13,982 bases of DNA, from contig JBGVIJ010000060.1 in the NCBI GenBank assembly GCA_045123075.1, positions 1 through 13,982 on the forward strand, given 5' to 3'. Every line of letters begins with the position of its first letter. Within the stretch, counting starts at the first letter, position 1. The DNA comes from JAHHUH01 sp045123075. GTDB taxonomy: Bacteria; Bacillota; Negativicutes; Acidaminococcales; Acidaminococcaceae. Shown here piece by piece: positions 1-7,106 of this stretch. Below the pieces are notes generated by a model. That model saw only the letters and a program-made list of their open reading frames with translations, ran no database searches and was not told where the DNA came from. The position numbers and the translations under genes were made by a program.

Positions 1-919
1 GCATTGCAGGGAAGCCAGCCATAAAGGAATTAGACGGGATATTATTAGTAATACCGGTTCTGCCGCCAAATACGCAGTTATCACCTATAGTAATGTGACC
101 AACAGTACCAACTTGACCAGCAAAAGTTACGTTATTGCCAACAGTTACACTACCAGAAATGCCTACGTGAGCAACAACTAAGCAGTTTTCGCCCAAGATA
201 TCATTGTGACCCAAATGTACCAAGTTATCAATCTTAGTACCTTTGCCTACGATAGTGCTATTCGCAGTAGCACGGTCGATACAGGTATTATTACCAATTT
301 CTACGTCATCATGCAAAATAACATTGCCGGTTTGCAATACTTTGCTATGTTTGCCATTTTGAGTAATGTAACCAAAACCATCACCACCAATAACAGCACC
401 AGCCTGGAGAATTACTCTATCCCCTAACACACAATCTTCGCGTACGGTAACATTAGGATAAATAGTGCAATCTTTACCAACCTTAACACGCTTGCCAATG
501 TATGCGTGGGGATAAATAACAGTACCATCACCAATTTCTGCACCATCTTCAACAACGGCAAAAGGTTGAATTGCAACATTAGCACCAATCTTTGCACCAG
601 GAGCAACATATGCCAAATTGCTGATTACACGTTCAACTTCTTCTTGAGGACGGAACAATTCCAACAAGGAAGCAAATGCAAAACGAGGATTTTCTACACG
701 AATTACAGGTCTACCATCTAATTTGGGATCAGCAGGGCTCAAAACCATAACACCTGCTTTACTTAAATGACAATGTTCTACATGAGGAGGAACCGCAAAA
801 GAAATATCTTGCGGACCAGCTTCTACTAAACCAGCAACGCCAGTAACAATCAATTCAGGATTATCATTTTCAACAGTACCATGCAAAAATTCTGCTAATT
901 CTTTTACGCTCTTCTCCAT
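1..919 (-). CDS. lpxD: UDP-3-O-acylglucosamine N-acyltransferase LpxD, 3' end beyond window
   Basis: LpxD transfers a 3-hydroxyacyl chain from acyl carrier protein to the 2-amino group of UDP-3-O-acyl-glucosamine, the third step of lipid A synthesis, in the cytoplasm. My translation from the ATG at 919 begins MEKSVKELAEFLHG and gives 306 codons with no stop before base 1, so about 35-40 C-terminal residues of a usual ~340 are missing. Residues 1 to ~100 match the uridine-binding N-terminal domain (for example the AGPQDISFAVPP stretch). From ~100 on there are hexapeptide repeats of the left-handed beta helix (IGANVA, IGDGTV, VGKDCT, LGDRVI). The family motif GGDGFGY is at 178-184, and His238 in LGHND is at the place of the E. 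coli catalytic His239. A GGAGG ribosome site (cctcc, 928-932) fixes the start. The gene lies 33 bp after an OmpH-like gene, as expected for an envelope operon. Confidence 0.97.
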   Translation of the reverse strand, partial: MEKSVKELAEFLHGTVENDNPELIVTGVAGLVEAGPQDISFAVPPHVEHCHLSKAGVMVLSPADPKLDGRPVIRVENPRFAFASLLELFRPQEEVERVISNLAYVAPGAKIGANVAIQPFAVVEDGAEIGDGTVIYPHAYIGKRVKVGKDCTIYPNVTVREDCVLGDRVILQAGAVIGGDGFGYITQNGKHSKVLQTGNVILHDDVEIGNNTCIDRATANSTIVGKGTKIDNLVHLGHNDILGENCLVVAHVGISGSVTVGNNVTFAGQVGTVGHITIGDNCVFGGRTGITNNIPSNSFMAGFPAM

Positions 920-952
920 CTTACAAACCTCCAAAAGTAACGGTAAAGTCTA

Positions 953-1360
953 TTATTTCATTTTATCGATAACAGCCTGAGTTACATCAGTGCCACCTTG
1001 AGGCACAGCTTCTTTATGCAAAATCGCACCCAAACCTTTTTCTTTAGCAACTTGATTCAAAGCACTATCCAAACTAGATTTTAATTTGTTTTGTGCTTCA
1101 CTTTGCAACAGTTGAGCTTTGGCAGAATATTCACCAATAATTTGTTGTTGTTCTTCTGTGGATTTGCCTTCCATTGCTTTTTCCATTTCCACTTGTAAAG
1201 CTTCCATTCGTTTAGAAACTTCATCTTTGGTAGTTTTTACAAACACTGCCTCATTTTCAATTTTTTGCATATCTACAATACCAAAGTCGGCATTGCGACC
1301 GCTGCAACCAAAAGTAAGCATAGAACCAGCAATTAATAAGCTAGCAATAATTTTTTTCAT
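953..1360 (-). CDS. OmpH/Skp-like lipoprotein
   Basis: This encodes a 135-residue Skp/OmpH-family protein that is probably lipid-anchored and works as a periplasmic chaperone-like factor. The N-terminus is MKKIIASLLIAGSMLTFGC, with a candidate lipidated Cys19. The lipobox is atypical (T-F-G-C, with Leu at -4), so a plain signal peptide is possible. After it comes an OmpH beta strand (FGIVDMQKIENE), a long charged helix (about residues 36-105) and the closing family motif KGLGAILHKEAVPQGGTDVTQAVIDKMK in two parts, which is shared with the OmpH encoded at 2019-2501. I chose the ATG at 1360 because GAGG lies about 9 nt upstream; the in-frame GTG at 1375 overlaps that site and would add only MRLII. 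It is the last gene before lpxD. Its client proteins cannot be read from the sequence. Confidence 0.85.
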   Translation of the reverse strand: MKKIIASLLIAGSMLTFGCSGRNADFGIVDMQKIENEAVFVKTTKDEVSKRMEALQVEMEKAMEGKSTEEQQQIIGEYSAKAQLLQSEAQNKLKSSLDSALNQVAKEKGLGAILHKEAVPQGGTDVTQAVIDKMK

Positions 1361-1410
1361 AATAATTAACCTCACTTATTTAAATCTTTTAAACCTACAC
1401 AATTAATATC

Positions 1411-1953
1411 TCAAAGCAACTTAGCCTCTGCAGCATCTAATCGATGTTTCATTTCTGCTTTGTATGCTTTCATTTTCTCATCAATATAATTTTGTTTTTC
1501 TTTTTCTAAAATCACAAGCTTAGACTCACGCTCTAATCTCAGATTTTCTATTTCTTCTAATAGCATCTCACGTTTTTTAGAACCCATCTTTAAAGATTCT
1601 AACTGCATCTGCAAATTAAATATTCTTAGCTGATATTCATCTTCAAGCTGTTTTTTGCTTACAGCAATCTGTGTTTCAGCATCTCGCTCAATCTGCAAAC
1701 GATAACTTTTTAATTGAGCCATCTCTTTGCCACGCAATTCAATTATCTGCGTATTATTTTGGGCACGCAAATAAGTTTCTTCACTTTGTTTCTTTAATTC
1801 TTGCAACTTAGCAAGTGTTTCTGTTCTTGTTTCACTGATCACAACTTTTTTGTCATCTACACGAACAACTTTATTCTTATCATTCTGTACACTACCGCAG
1901 GCAGATACACATAAGGTACCCAAAACAAACATTATCAGCAACACTTTGCCCAT
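1411..1953 (-). CDS. Coiled-coil lipoprotein, divergent Skp-like
   Basis: This encodes a 180-residue protein with a signal peptide and a good lipobox (VSAC, Cys19), so it should be a lipoprotein facing the periplasm. From about residue 45 to the end it is almost entirely charged helix rich in Glu, Lys, Gln and Leu (for example LEEIENLRLERESK), which predicts a long coiled coil. It lies between two OmpH genes and has the same size and helical character, but it lacks the C-terminal OmpH motif (KGL...HK...GG.D.T) that both neighbours have. It may be a divergent Skp-like arm protein or a spacer/tether; I do not recognise a named family. A GGAGG site (1962-1966) lies 8 nt before the ATG. The next gene starts 50 bp downstream. 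Confidence 0.8.
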   Translation of the reverse strand: MGKVLLIMFVLGTLCVSACGSVQNDKNKVVRVDDKKVVISETRTETLAKLQELKKQSEETYLRAQNNTQIIELRGKEMAQLKSYRLQIERDAETQIAVSKKQLEDEYQLRIFNLQMQLESLKMGSKKREMLLEEIENLRLERESKLVILEKEKQNYIDEKMKAYKAEMKHRLDAAEAKLL

Positions 1954-1982
1954 AACTCATTCCTCCTGCATCAATAGCAAAT

Positions 1983-2001
1983 GAGGCCCAAAAAGGGCCT
2001 C
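1983..2001 (-). other. Intercistronic hairpin after ompH
   Basis: A perfect 7-bp inverted repeat (GAGGCCC / GGGCCTC) surrounds a 5-nt loop, beginning 17 nt after the ompH stop. On the transcribed minus strand the loop is TTTTT and the sequence after the stem is ATTTGC. There is therefore no real U-tract and it is not a classical terminator. The stem is strongly GC-rich for this AT-rich region. It may be a weak terminator, a processing site or a 3' stabiliser that separates ompH output from the lipoproteins and lpxD downstream. The structure is seen; the role is inferred. Confidence 0.55.
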
Positions 2002-2018
2002 CTTATGGCATAAAAATA

Positions 2019-2501
2019 TTAACCTTTTTGCATAGCTCTTACTACATCGTCAGTAATATCAACACCGCCAAAAACAACGGTATCTTTATGTACAACTACA
2101 GACAAACCTTTTTTATCAGCAATTTTTTGAATTTGCAGTTCAATGTTTTTCAGAACAGGATCCATCAATTCTTTTTCTTTATTGCCAACACGTTCTTGCA
2201 ATTGTTTGTAGTAACGTTGTTTCTCTGCATCATTCATAGTTTTACTTTTTTCATCAAAATCTTTTTGAGCAGTAGCAATTTCATTTTGCATTGCAGTTCT
2301 TACGTTAGCAAGTTCCGGACTTTGAGAAACCAACGTTTGATAATTTACTACACCAATAGCAGATTCTTTCGCCGCTGCAGAAGCAGTGCCACCAAAACCA
2401 CTTTGAGTTAAAGTCAATGCGAAGCAACCTAACACAAAAATTGCCGCTACAAACAAAGAAACTAATTTTACATTTTTCGGATTACGCAAATGCTGCATCA
2501 T
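2019..2501 (-). CDS. ompH: Periplasmic chaperone, OmpH/Skp family
   Basis: This 160-residue OmpH/Skp-family protein would hold unfolded outer-membrane proteins in the periplasm on their way to BamA. Residues ~12-31 are a hydrophobic export segment, followed by a possible cleavage site after TASA (~residue 42); uncleaved, it could serve as an inner-membrane anchor. The mature part begins with the OmpH strand IGVVNYQTLVSQSPEL. It continues with a charged helical hairpin (~65-130) and the terminal motif KKGLSVVVHKDTVVFGGVDITDDVV. That motif is typical of the family. The start is one of two adjacent ATGs (2501 or 2498) behind an AGGGA site. The gene has its own near-consensus promoter (2539-2567) and a hairpin just after the stop, so it is probably expressed more strongly than its operon neighbours. 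Confidence 0.9.
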   Translation of the reverse strand: MMQHLRNPKNVKLVSLFVAAIFVLGCFALTLTQSGFGGTASAAAKESAIGVVNYQTLVSQSPELANVRTAMQNEIATAQKDFDEKSKTMNDAEKQRYYKQLQERVGNKEKELMDPVLKNIELQIQKIADKKGLSVVVHKDTVVFGGVDITDDVVRAMQKG

Positions 2502-2538
2502 AATAAAATCCCTGCTTTCTTACACAAATATATAGTTT

Positions 2539-2567
2539 ATTATATCAGTCTACAGTCATACTTTCAA
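2539..2567 (-). promoter_or_regulatory. Sigma-A-type promoter for ompH
   Basis: On the minus strand there is a -35 box TTGAAA (2562-2567), a 17-bp spacer and a perfect -10 box TATAAT (2539-2544). A TGA directly before the -10 also fits an extended -10. Transcription would begin around 2530-2533, about 30 nt upstream of the ompH ATG. It lies in the 72-bp gap between the POTRA-like protein gene and ompH, one of the larger gaps in this block. It would drive ompH, the two lipoprotein genes and lpxD independently of the upstream bamA transcript. Confidence 0.75.
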
Positions 2568-2573
2568 TAAAAG

Positions 2574-3845
2574 CTATAAATTTCCTATAATTCTTAAATA
2601 AAATTCGTTGCCACCATAAACGTATTCTGCACTTAAAAATTCATGAATACGATAACGTACCCCGTACTCATTACGATTTTTGCTGGCAAAATGTTCAGCA
2701 CGCAGTCTCCACTTTGAATCCAAATAATATTCTAATTTGTAATTGTTCTCTCCATCAGGAACTCTTCTAATATAAGACCAACCACTTTTACCCCAATAAC
2801 GTGTATACCCTACCCCAAAATTCCAATCCACATTATCAAGAACAGCTTCAACCTCTCCGAAAACTTCTTCCTTGTGAGAAACAAACTTACCAAAATAAGC
2901 TTTACCAGACAAATTTTCTTCGCCCCTACCTATATCACCATAGCCCTCAAACCAGACTTTATATTTATCAGAGTTAATTAAAAACTCCACAGCCATATCA
3001 GTATTCGGCGTTATTATAACTTGCGGTTGCAAATCGTACTCTACTATTTCTTGCTCATTACGTAATTTTGACAACAAAAATTCTTCTATTTCTTGCTTTT
3101 GCCTTGCAACATAGCTTACTGGTAAACCACGCAATTTATTACATTCAGCAGCATACTTATGCTTTAACTTCATCAGTAAAATATTTGGTATGGCATCAGA
3201 ACGCATGCTGTACTCTATATTACGAACTAATTGCCCAACTGGATAGATGACTACTTGTACTACAGTTTTTTTATGCTCATTAACAAGATCAACAGCCACC
3301 TTGAACTCTGGCAAAGCTTCTTCAACTTGTTGACGTACTATTTTGCGAAGCACACCATCAGCCCAATCACTGGCATCTACAGAAGCACCAAAAATAGTAT
3401 CATTCAATTGTTGCTTTAAAGTTGGCAATTTGCTTTCCAATAACTCTGAAGTTTGCTCCTCAATACCAGAAAACTTTAAATCAACTTCCACATTTCTAAT
3501 AGCTGTATTCCAAGGTCTAATTTTCAAAACAAGTTCTGATTCTTTATCAACTATAAGTTCCGCACTTTGCAAATAGTACCCTGTCAAAACACGATCAGCA
3601 ATATCTGAAAGCAAGGTTGCATATTCCTGCTGTACAGGTTGGATAGCTTCTGTATCACGTTCAAGCAAAAGCTGCTGAGCAACAAGTTGCATACTATTAC
3701 TCATTTTATTGAGCAAAGGCATACTTGTTCCGCCAGTTACATCAACTACCTGTACATAAACTTGTTCTATTGGCATAGAAAAAGCTTGCTGCAATGGCAA
3801 AAAGCTTGTCATTGCAGCAAGAGTTAAAATCATTTTGGACTTCAT
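2574..3845 (-). CDS. Unknown secreted protein: POTRA-like repeats plus short C-terminal beta domain
   Basis: This encodes a 423-residue protein I cannot assign to a named family. Residues 1-23 are a signal peptide (possible cleavage after AFS). The next ~265 residues read as two or three strand-helix-helix-strand-strand units, the layout of POTRA domains (about 27-113, 115-204 and 206-290). An internal repeat supports duplication: RPWNTAIRNVEVD near 110-122 and YPVGQLVRNIEYS near 201-213. Residues ~295-423 are short alternating polar/aromatic strands with turns (about 8-10), ending FYLRIIGNL, which suggests a small outer-membrane barrel or beta sheet. The ATG at 3845 is chosen because TTGGAG lies about 7 nt upstream; the longer TTG start at 3857 would overlap it. 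It starts 15 bp after bamA stops, so it is almost certainly co-expressed with bamA and may assist the BAM machine. The function is inferred. Confidence 0.8.
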   Translation of the reverse strand: MKSKMILTLAAMTSFLPLQQAFSMPIEQVYVQVVDVTGGTSMPLLNKMSNSMQLVAQQLLLERDTEAIQPVQQEYATLLSDIADRVLTGYYLQSAELIVDKESELVLKIRPWNTAIRNVEVDLKFSGIEEQTSELLESKLPTLKQQLNDTIFGASVDASDWADGVLRKIVRQQVEEALPEFKVAVDLVNEHKKTVVQVVIYPVGQLVRNIEYSMRSDAIPNILLMKLKHKYAAECNKLRGLPVSYVARQKQEIEEFLLSKLRNEQEIVEYDLQPQVIITPNTDMAVEFLINSDKYKVWFEGYGDIGRGEENLSGKAYFGKFVSHKEEVFGEVEAVLDNVDWNFGVGYTRYWGKSGWSYIRRVPDGENNYKLEYYLDSKWRLRAEHFASKNRNEYGVRYRIHEFLSAEYVYGGNEFYLRIIGNL

Positions 3846-3860
3846 AACAAACTCCAAATA

Positions 3861-5762
3861 TTAGAATTGTCCACCAAAGCTGAAGTGGAATTTACCACCT
3901 TCGTCACCATAGCCATAATCCAGTTTAACAGGACCAAGGGGAGAATTGATGCGTAAACCCACACCAAAGCTATTTTTAATCAATCCGAAATCAAAGTCAT
4001 CTTGGAAGCGTTTATCCCAAGCATAACCGTTATCGGTAAACAGAACACCTTGTACTTTCTTAACAATGGGAAAGCGATATTCCAAAGTAGCTTTAACCAT
4101 ACTGTTGCCACGGAATTGATCATCTTCATAACCACGGAGAGTATCACTACCACCCATGGAGAAACGTTGGCTTAAAGGCATATCGCCATCAGCATAACCA
4201 ACACCTAAGTTCAACGCCCAAACAGCTTCGCCGCCGGCACGATAGTAGTAGCGGTAATCAGCGGTAAACTTGGTAAAGTCAAAATCGCCGCCCATAAAAC
4301 CAGCATGTTCAATACTATAGGAAATGCGTTTGCCTTCATGAGGATCATAAACATTATCACGAGAATCAAGTACTCGACCTAAAGTAATAGAACGAGTTAC
4401 GCCAAAGTTTTCTTTACGACGTTCAGCAGCAGTTTCCGGATAGTAATTCTCCCAATATTTAGATTTATCTTTAAACTGTTCTTCATAGTATTGATCAGGA
4501 TCATTTTCGTAACCGTCAGCTTCGCCTTCGTAAATATCATCACGGTTTTTAATAGTAATATAGTTGCTAATAAATTCGCCTTCTGCACGACGGCTGAAAG
4601 TCAATTCTTGACCACGACGTTTTTTGTCATAACGAGCAATTTCATCGCCATCAATATTATAGTCAGCATATTCGTTAGTGATATCGTACAAGTTAATAGT
4701 AGCTCTAGTTTCTTTATCGTCTAACCAAGGGCGAGTATAGCTAAAGTCATAGTTTCTATTATCTTCACCGCCAAATTCCCAACGAATATTGATTGCATCA
4801 CCAATACCACGGAAGTTTTTATCACCAATGGAAATCATACCAACGAAACCGTCAGCGCTGGAGTAACCTGCACCAATACCAAAAGTACCGGTGTTCATTT
4901 CTACTACAGCAATTTCTACTTCAACAGAGTTAGGTTCTTTACCGGGATTCAATTTAACATTAACATCTTCAAAGTAACCTAAATTATAAATACGTTGCAT
5001 ACTGCGACGTGCGTCTTTGGCATTAAAGGGTTGACCTTTTTTAAGACGCATTTCACGAGTAATAACATAATCTTTAGTTTTTACATTACCTTTTACCTTG
5101 AAGTCTTCTACGATGCCTTCGTTAACAGTAAGATTCAAAGTACCATCTTGATCCATGTGTACATCAGTCACACGAGCAAGAATATAACCAGCTTGGCGAT
5201 ATTCTTCTTCTAATTTGAGAACACGACGATTAATATCTTTTAAATTAACAACGGAGCCTTCTTCCAAATTAAAGAGAGCATTGATTTTTTGTTTGTCAAT
5301 TACAGTGTTGCCAACAAAATTAAGCTTAGAATAGGTAGGATTTTCCAATACATGGTAAATAACTTGTACGCCTTCAGGAACTTCTTTAAATTCCGGACGC
5401 AAGTCATAGAACCAACCCATATCATAAATAGCACCTAAGTCTTCGCTTAAACCGATTTCAGTAAGTTCCATACCAGGTTTAGTTTTTACCACAGCAAGTA
5501 CTTCTTCTTCACTAAGCACGTTGCTACCGATAACGCTTTGTTTAGTAATAGTTTTACCCAAATATTGAGCAAGTTTGTTTTCAGGTTGTGCTTGAGCCAC
5601 TTCTTCTACCGCTTCAGCTTGAGGAACACTAACATTAGCAGCTTCTACTAAAACAGCAGCATTTTGAGCAACTTCAGATTGCTCTTGTGCAAAAACAGGC
5701 ACTGCAAATAAAGCAGCCGCCAAACCTACCGTGAGAGGCTGTAACAAAAATCTCTTCTTCAT
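3861..5762 (-). CDS. bamA: Outer-membrane assembly factor BamA, three-POTRA form
   Basis: BamA inserts beta-barrel proteins into the outer membrane. The protein has 633 residues, compared with about 810 in E. coli. A signal peptide ends near VFA (residue 25), then comes an Ala/Val/Gln/Glu-rich linker (26-65). Three POTRA domains follow (about 73-141, 142-216 and 217-290), with typical features such as FVGNTVIDKQKI and YNLGYFEDVNV. The barrel runs from ~291 to the C-terminal Phe, with the conserved loop-6 motif RGY at 543-545 and a beta-signal-like end HFSFGGQF. Residues ~408-452 form a very acidic, Tyr-rich insertion between strands, probably a surface loop. The start has a strong AGGAGG site. 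The gene sits 17 bp after the membrane protein gene upstream and 15 bp before the POTRA-like gene. Few POTRAs are usual for non-proteobacterial BamA. Confidence 0.96.
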   Translation of the reverse strand: MKKRFLLQPLTVGLAAALFAVPVFAQEQSEVAQNAAVLVEAANVSVPQAEAVEEVAQAQPENKLAQYLGKTITKQSVIGSNVLSEEEVLAVVKTKPGMELTEIGLSEDLGAIYDMGWFYDLRPEFKEVPEGVQVIYHVLENPTYSKLNFVGNTVIDKQKINALFNLEEGSVVNLKDINRRVLKLEEEYRQAGYILARVTDVHMDQDGTLNLTVNEGIVEDFKVKGNVKTKDYVITREMRLKKGQPFNAKDARRSMQRIYNLGYFEDVNVKLNPGKEPNSVEVEIAVVEMNTGTFGIGAGYSSADGFVGMISIGDKNFRGIGDAINIRWEFGGEDNRNYDFSYTRPWLDDKETRATINLYDITNEYADYNIDGDEIARYDKKRRGQELTFSRRAEGEFISNYITIKNRDDIYEGEADGYENDPDQYYEEQFKDKSKYWENYYPETAAERRKENFGVTRSITLGRVLDSRDNVYDPHEGKRISYSIEHAGFMGGDFDFTKFTADYRYYYRAGGEAVWALNLGVGYADGDMPLSQRFSMGGSDTLRGYEDDQFRGNSMVKATLEYRFPIVKKVQGVLFTDNGYAWDKRFQDDFDFGLIKNSFGVGLRINSPLGPVKLDYGYGDEGGKFHFSFGGQF

Positions 5763-5779
5763 CGAAGTCCTCCTAAATT

Positions 5780-6277
5780 TTACTTGGAATTACTAAGTTC
5801 TACCCTTGCAGATTGCACCAAACGGCGCATATCCACTCCAGTTATGTCCACCCGCTTACTATATTCTGCTTGCCCAGTAGCAGGTACATTATTTATCATT
5901 TTTTCACCAAAAACAGGGATGACGACAGTCTTTTTGCTTTCCACAGTGGTGACCACTTGAGTTCCCAACTGAGGAACCGTGGCAGTGACAGTATTCTCTT
6001 GACTTTTTTCTGCTAACGCAATACTGTCATGAGCATAATACCACCCGCCAATGCCGGCCAAAGCTAGCAATGTAGCTACACACATAGCTAAAACGTGCCT
6101 ACTCCAACTCCAAGGAACATCTTGTTTACGACGCAAATTTTTTAATTCTGCTTCAGCCAACATTAAATCTAGTTCCCCACGCACGCCATTGTTATCTAAA
6201 AAGCTTTGTTCAGCATTTTCCAGACTTGTTTTGACGCTATGAATACGTTGAAACACAGAACGTTTATTATGCACCAC
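5780..6277 (-). CDS. Single-pass membrane protein of unknown function
   Basis: This encodes a 165-residue protein, assuming the GTG start at 6277 with an AAAGGGG site 7 nt upstream; a longer TTG start at 6313 has no good site. Residues 1-60 are charged and helical (SFLDNNGVRGELDLMLAEAELKNLRRKQ is the core, given here in 28 residues as SFLDNNGVRGELDL then MLAEAELKNLRRKQ). They should lie in the cytoplasm by the positive-inside rule (NLRRKQ and SRH just before the membrane). Residues ~61-82 are one membrane span. The rest (~83-165) would be outside the membrane, with a Thr/Val-rich linker and a final segment VDITGVDMRRLVQSARVEL. The gene follows a sigma factor gene and precedes bamA. This layout resembles a membrane anti-sigma or sensor protein, but I see no known anti-sigma motif such as a zinc-binding HxxxCxxC. 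I do not recognise a family. Confidence 0.75.
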   Translation of the reverse strand: MVHNKRSVFQRIHSVKTSLENAEQSFLDNNGVRGELDLMLAEAELKNLRRKQDVPWSWSRHVLAMCVATLLALAGIGGWYYAHDSIALAEKSQENTVTATVPQLGTQVVTTVESKKTVVIPVFGEKMINNVPATGQAEYSKRVDITGVDMRRLVQSARVELSNSK

Positions 6278-6374
6278 GCTACTACCCCTTTCTACAAAGA
6301 TACATACAATCAAAATCCTATTTGGAAATGTTGTTTTACACCTTGTTTCAGGCGATTAAATACAATTTTGAGCA

Positions 6375-6436
6375 AAATAGTACACCATTCTACGTATATC
6401 TATTCAATGATACTATTTCCATATAGTTTTTGTAAA
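6375..6436 (-). promoter_or_regulatory. Candidate promoter with overlapping dyad
   Basis: The 172-bp gap between the sigma factor gene and the membrane protein gene holds a minus-strand -35 box TTTACA (6431-6436), an 18-bp spacer and a -10 box TATCAT (6407-6412). The -10 overlaps one arm of an 8-bp perfect inverted repeat, AAATAGTA / TACTATTT (6375-6382 and 6411-6418), with a shorter CATT/AATG pair inside it. The dyad could be an operator or an RNA hairpin in the read-through transcript. If real, the promoter would drive the membrane protein gene and bamA separately from tamB. It is weaker than the ompH promoter. Confidence 0.4.
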
Positions 6437-6449
6437 GGAAAACTTATTT

Positions 6450-7082
6450 TTAAATTTTATTAAAGTCATGAATGAAACGAGACAACATCCCTCTGATACG
6501 TCTAACGCCTTTCTTCTGTAAACGGTAAACGTGACCAAGGCTTATATCAATAGCATCCGCCACCGACTGAGCAGTCCTATCTTCCAAGTACATGCCTGTA
6601 ATAACTTGTTGTTCTTTTTCCGGTAAACGACCTAATGCTTGAGTAACTTTCTCATGCAATAACTGACGTTCCGCCAATTCCGAAGGAGATGCTTGTACCG
6701 AAGCAAGTGTTTCACCTAATGTTAACCCGCTCCCCAAATCTCCTTCTAAATACAAGGCTCCATTATTGGACTTTTTCAAATAATCCACCATACTGCCTCT
6801 AATACGGAAAGAAGCGAACACACTAAAGGCTACACCACGAGTGTAATCGTAGTTTTCCGCAGCCTCGAGTAAACCAACCATACCTTCTTGGATAAGCTCC
6901 ATAGTATCGGGTTCAGAAAGCTGAAAGCTAATTGCTATCTTAAAAACTAAAGGTTGATAAGCAGTCATCAACTTTTTGTGAGCCTGTAAATCCCCTTGTG
7001 CAACTCGTTTCCACAGGACAAACTCTTCAGCCGGTTCCAACAATTTAGTTTTACGCAATTCTTCCAAATAACCTTGTAGCAT
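6450..7082 (-). CDS. Sigma-70-family RNA polymerase sigma factor, group 3-like
   Basis: This encodes a 210-residue alternative sigma factor that would direct RNA polymerase to a specific set of promoters. Residues ~1-50 resemble regions 1.2/2.1 (LLEPAEEFVLWKRVAQGDLQ and then LVFKIA). Region 2.2-2.4 spans ~61-104 (MELIQEGMVGLLEAAENYDY, then FSVFASFRIRGSMVDYLKK); the RIRGSMVDYL part resembles FliA/SigB-type factors. The segment 105-147 is short and does not look like a full region 3. Region 4 with its helix-turn-helix is at ~148-200 (LPEKEQQVITGMYLEDRTAQSVADAIDISLG in two pieces: LPEKEQQVITGMYLEDRT, AQSVADAIDISLG). An AAAGGAGG site fixes the ATG. It starts 24 bp after tamB stops, so it shares that transcript. 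No flagellar genes are visible here, so I do not call it FliA. Its regulon cannot be read from the window. Confidence 0.9.
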   Translation of the reverse strand: MLQGYLEELRKTKLLEPAEEFVLWKRVAQGDLQAHKKLMTAYQPLVFKIAISFQLSEPDTMELIQEGMVGLLEAAENYDYTRGVAFSVFASFRIRGSMVDYLKKSNNGALYLEGDLGSGLTLGETLASVQASPSELAERQLLHEKVTQALGRLPEKEQQVITGMYLEDRTAQSVADAIDISLGHVYRLQKKGVRRIRGMLSRFIHDFNKI

Positions 7083-7106
7083 GCCCGCCCTCCTTTCCGT
7101 TAAATT

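Noticed and set aside
206..427. Open frame on the plus strand inside the lpxD region
   Set aside because: It is antisense to a clear LpxD reading with hexapeptide repeats and the catalytic His; it has no ribosome site and no recognisable protein character.
1961..1975. Four-codon frame ATG-CAG-GAG-GAA-TGA just before the coiled-coil lipoprotein
   Set aside because: It consists mainly of the lipoprotein's own ribosome binding site and has none of its own.
6278..6313. Longer N-terminus for the single-pass membrane protein from a TTG codon
   Set aside because: The upstream TTG has no Shine-Dalgarno sequence, while the GTG at 6277 has AAAGGGG at a good distance.
6450..7082. Naming the sigma factor FliA
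   Set aside because: Region 2 resembles FliA, but no motility genes are nearby, region 3 looks reduced, and the context is envelope assembly.
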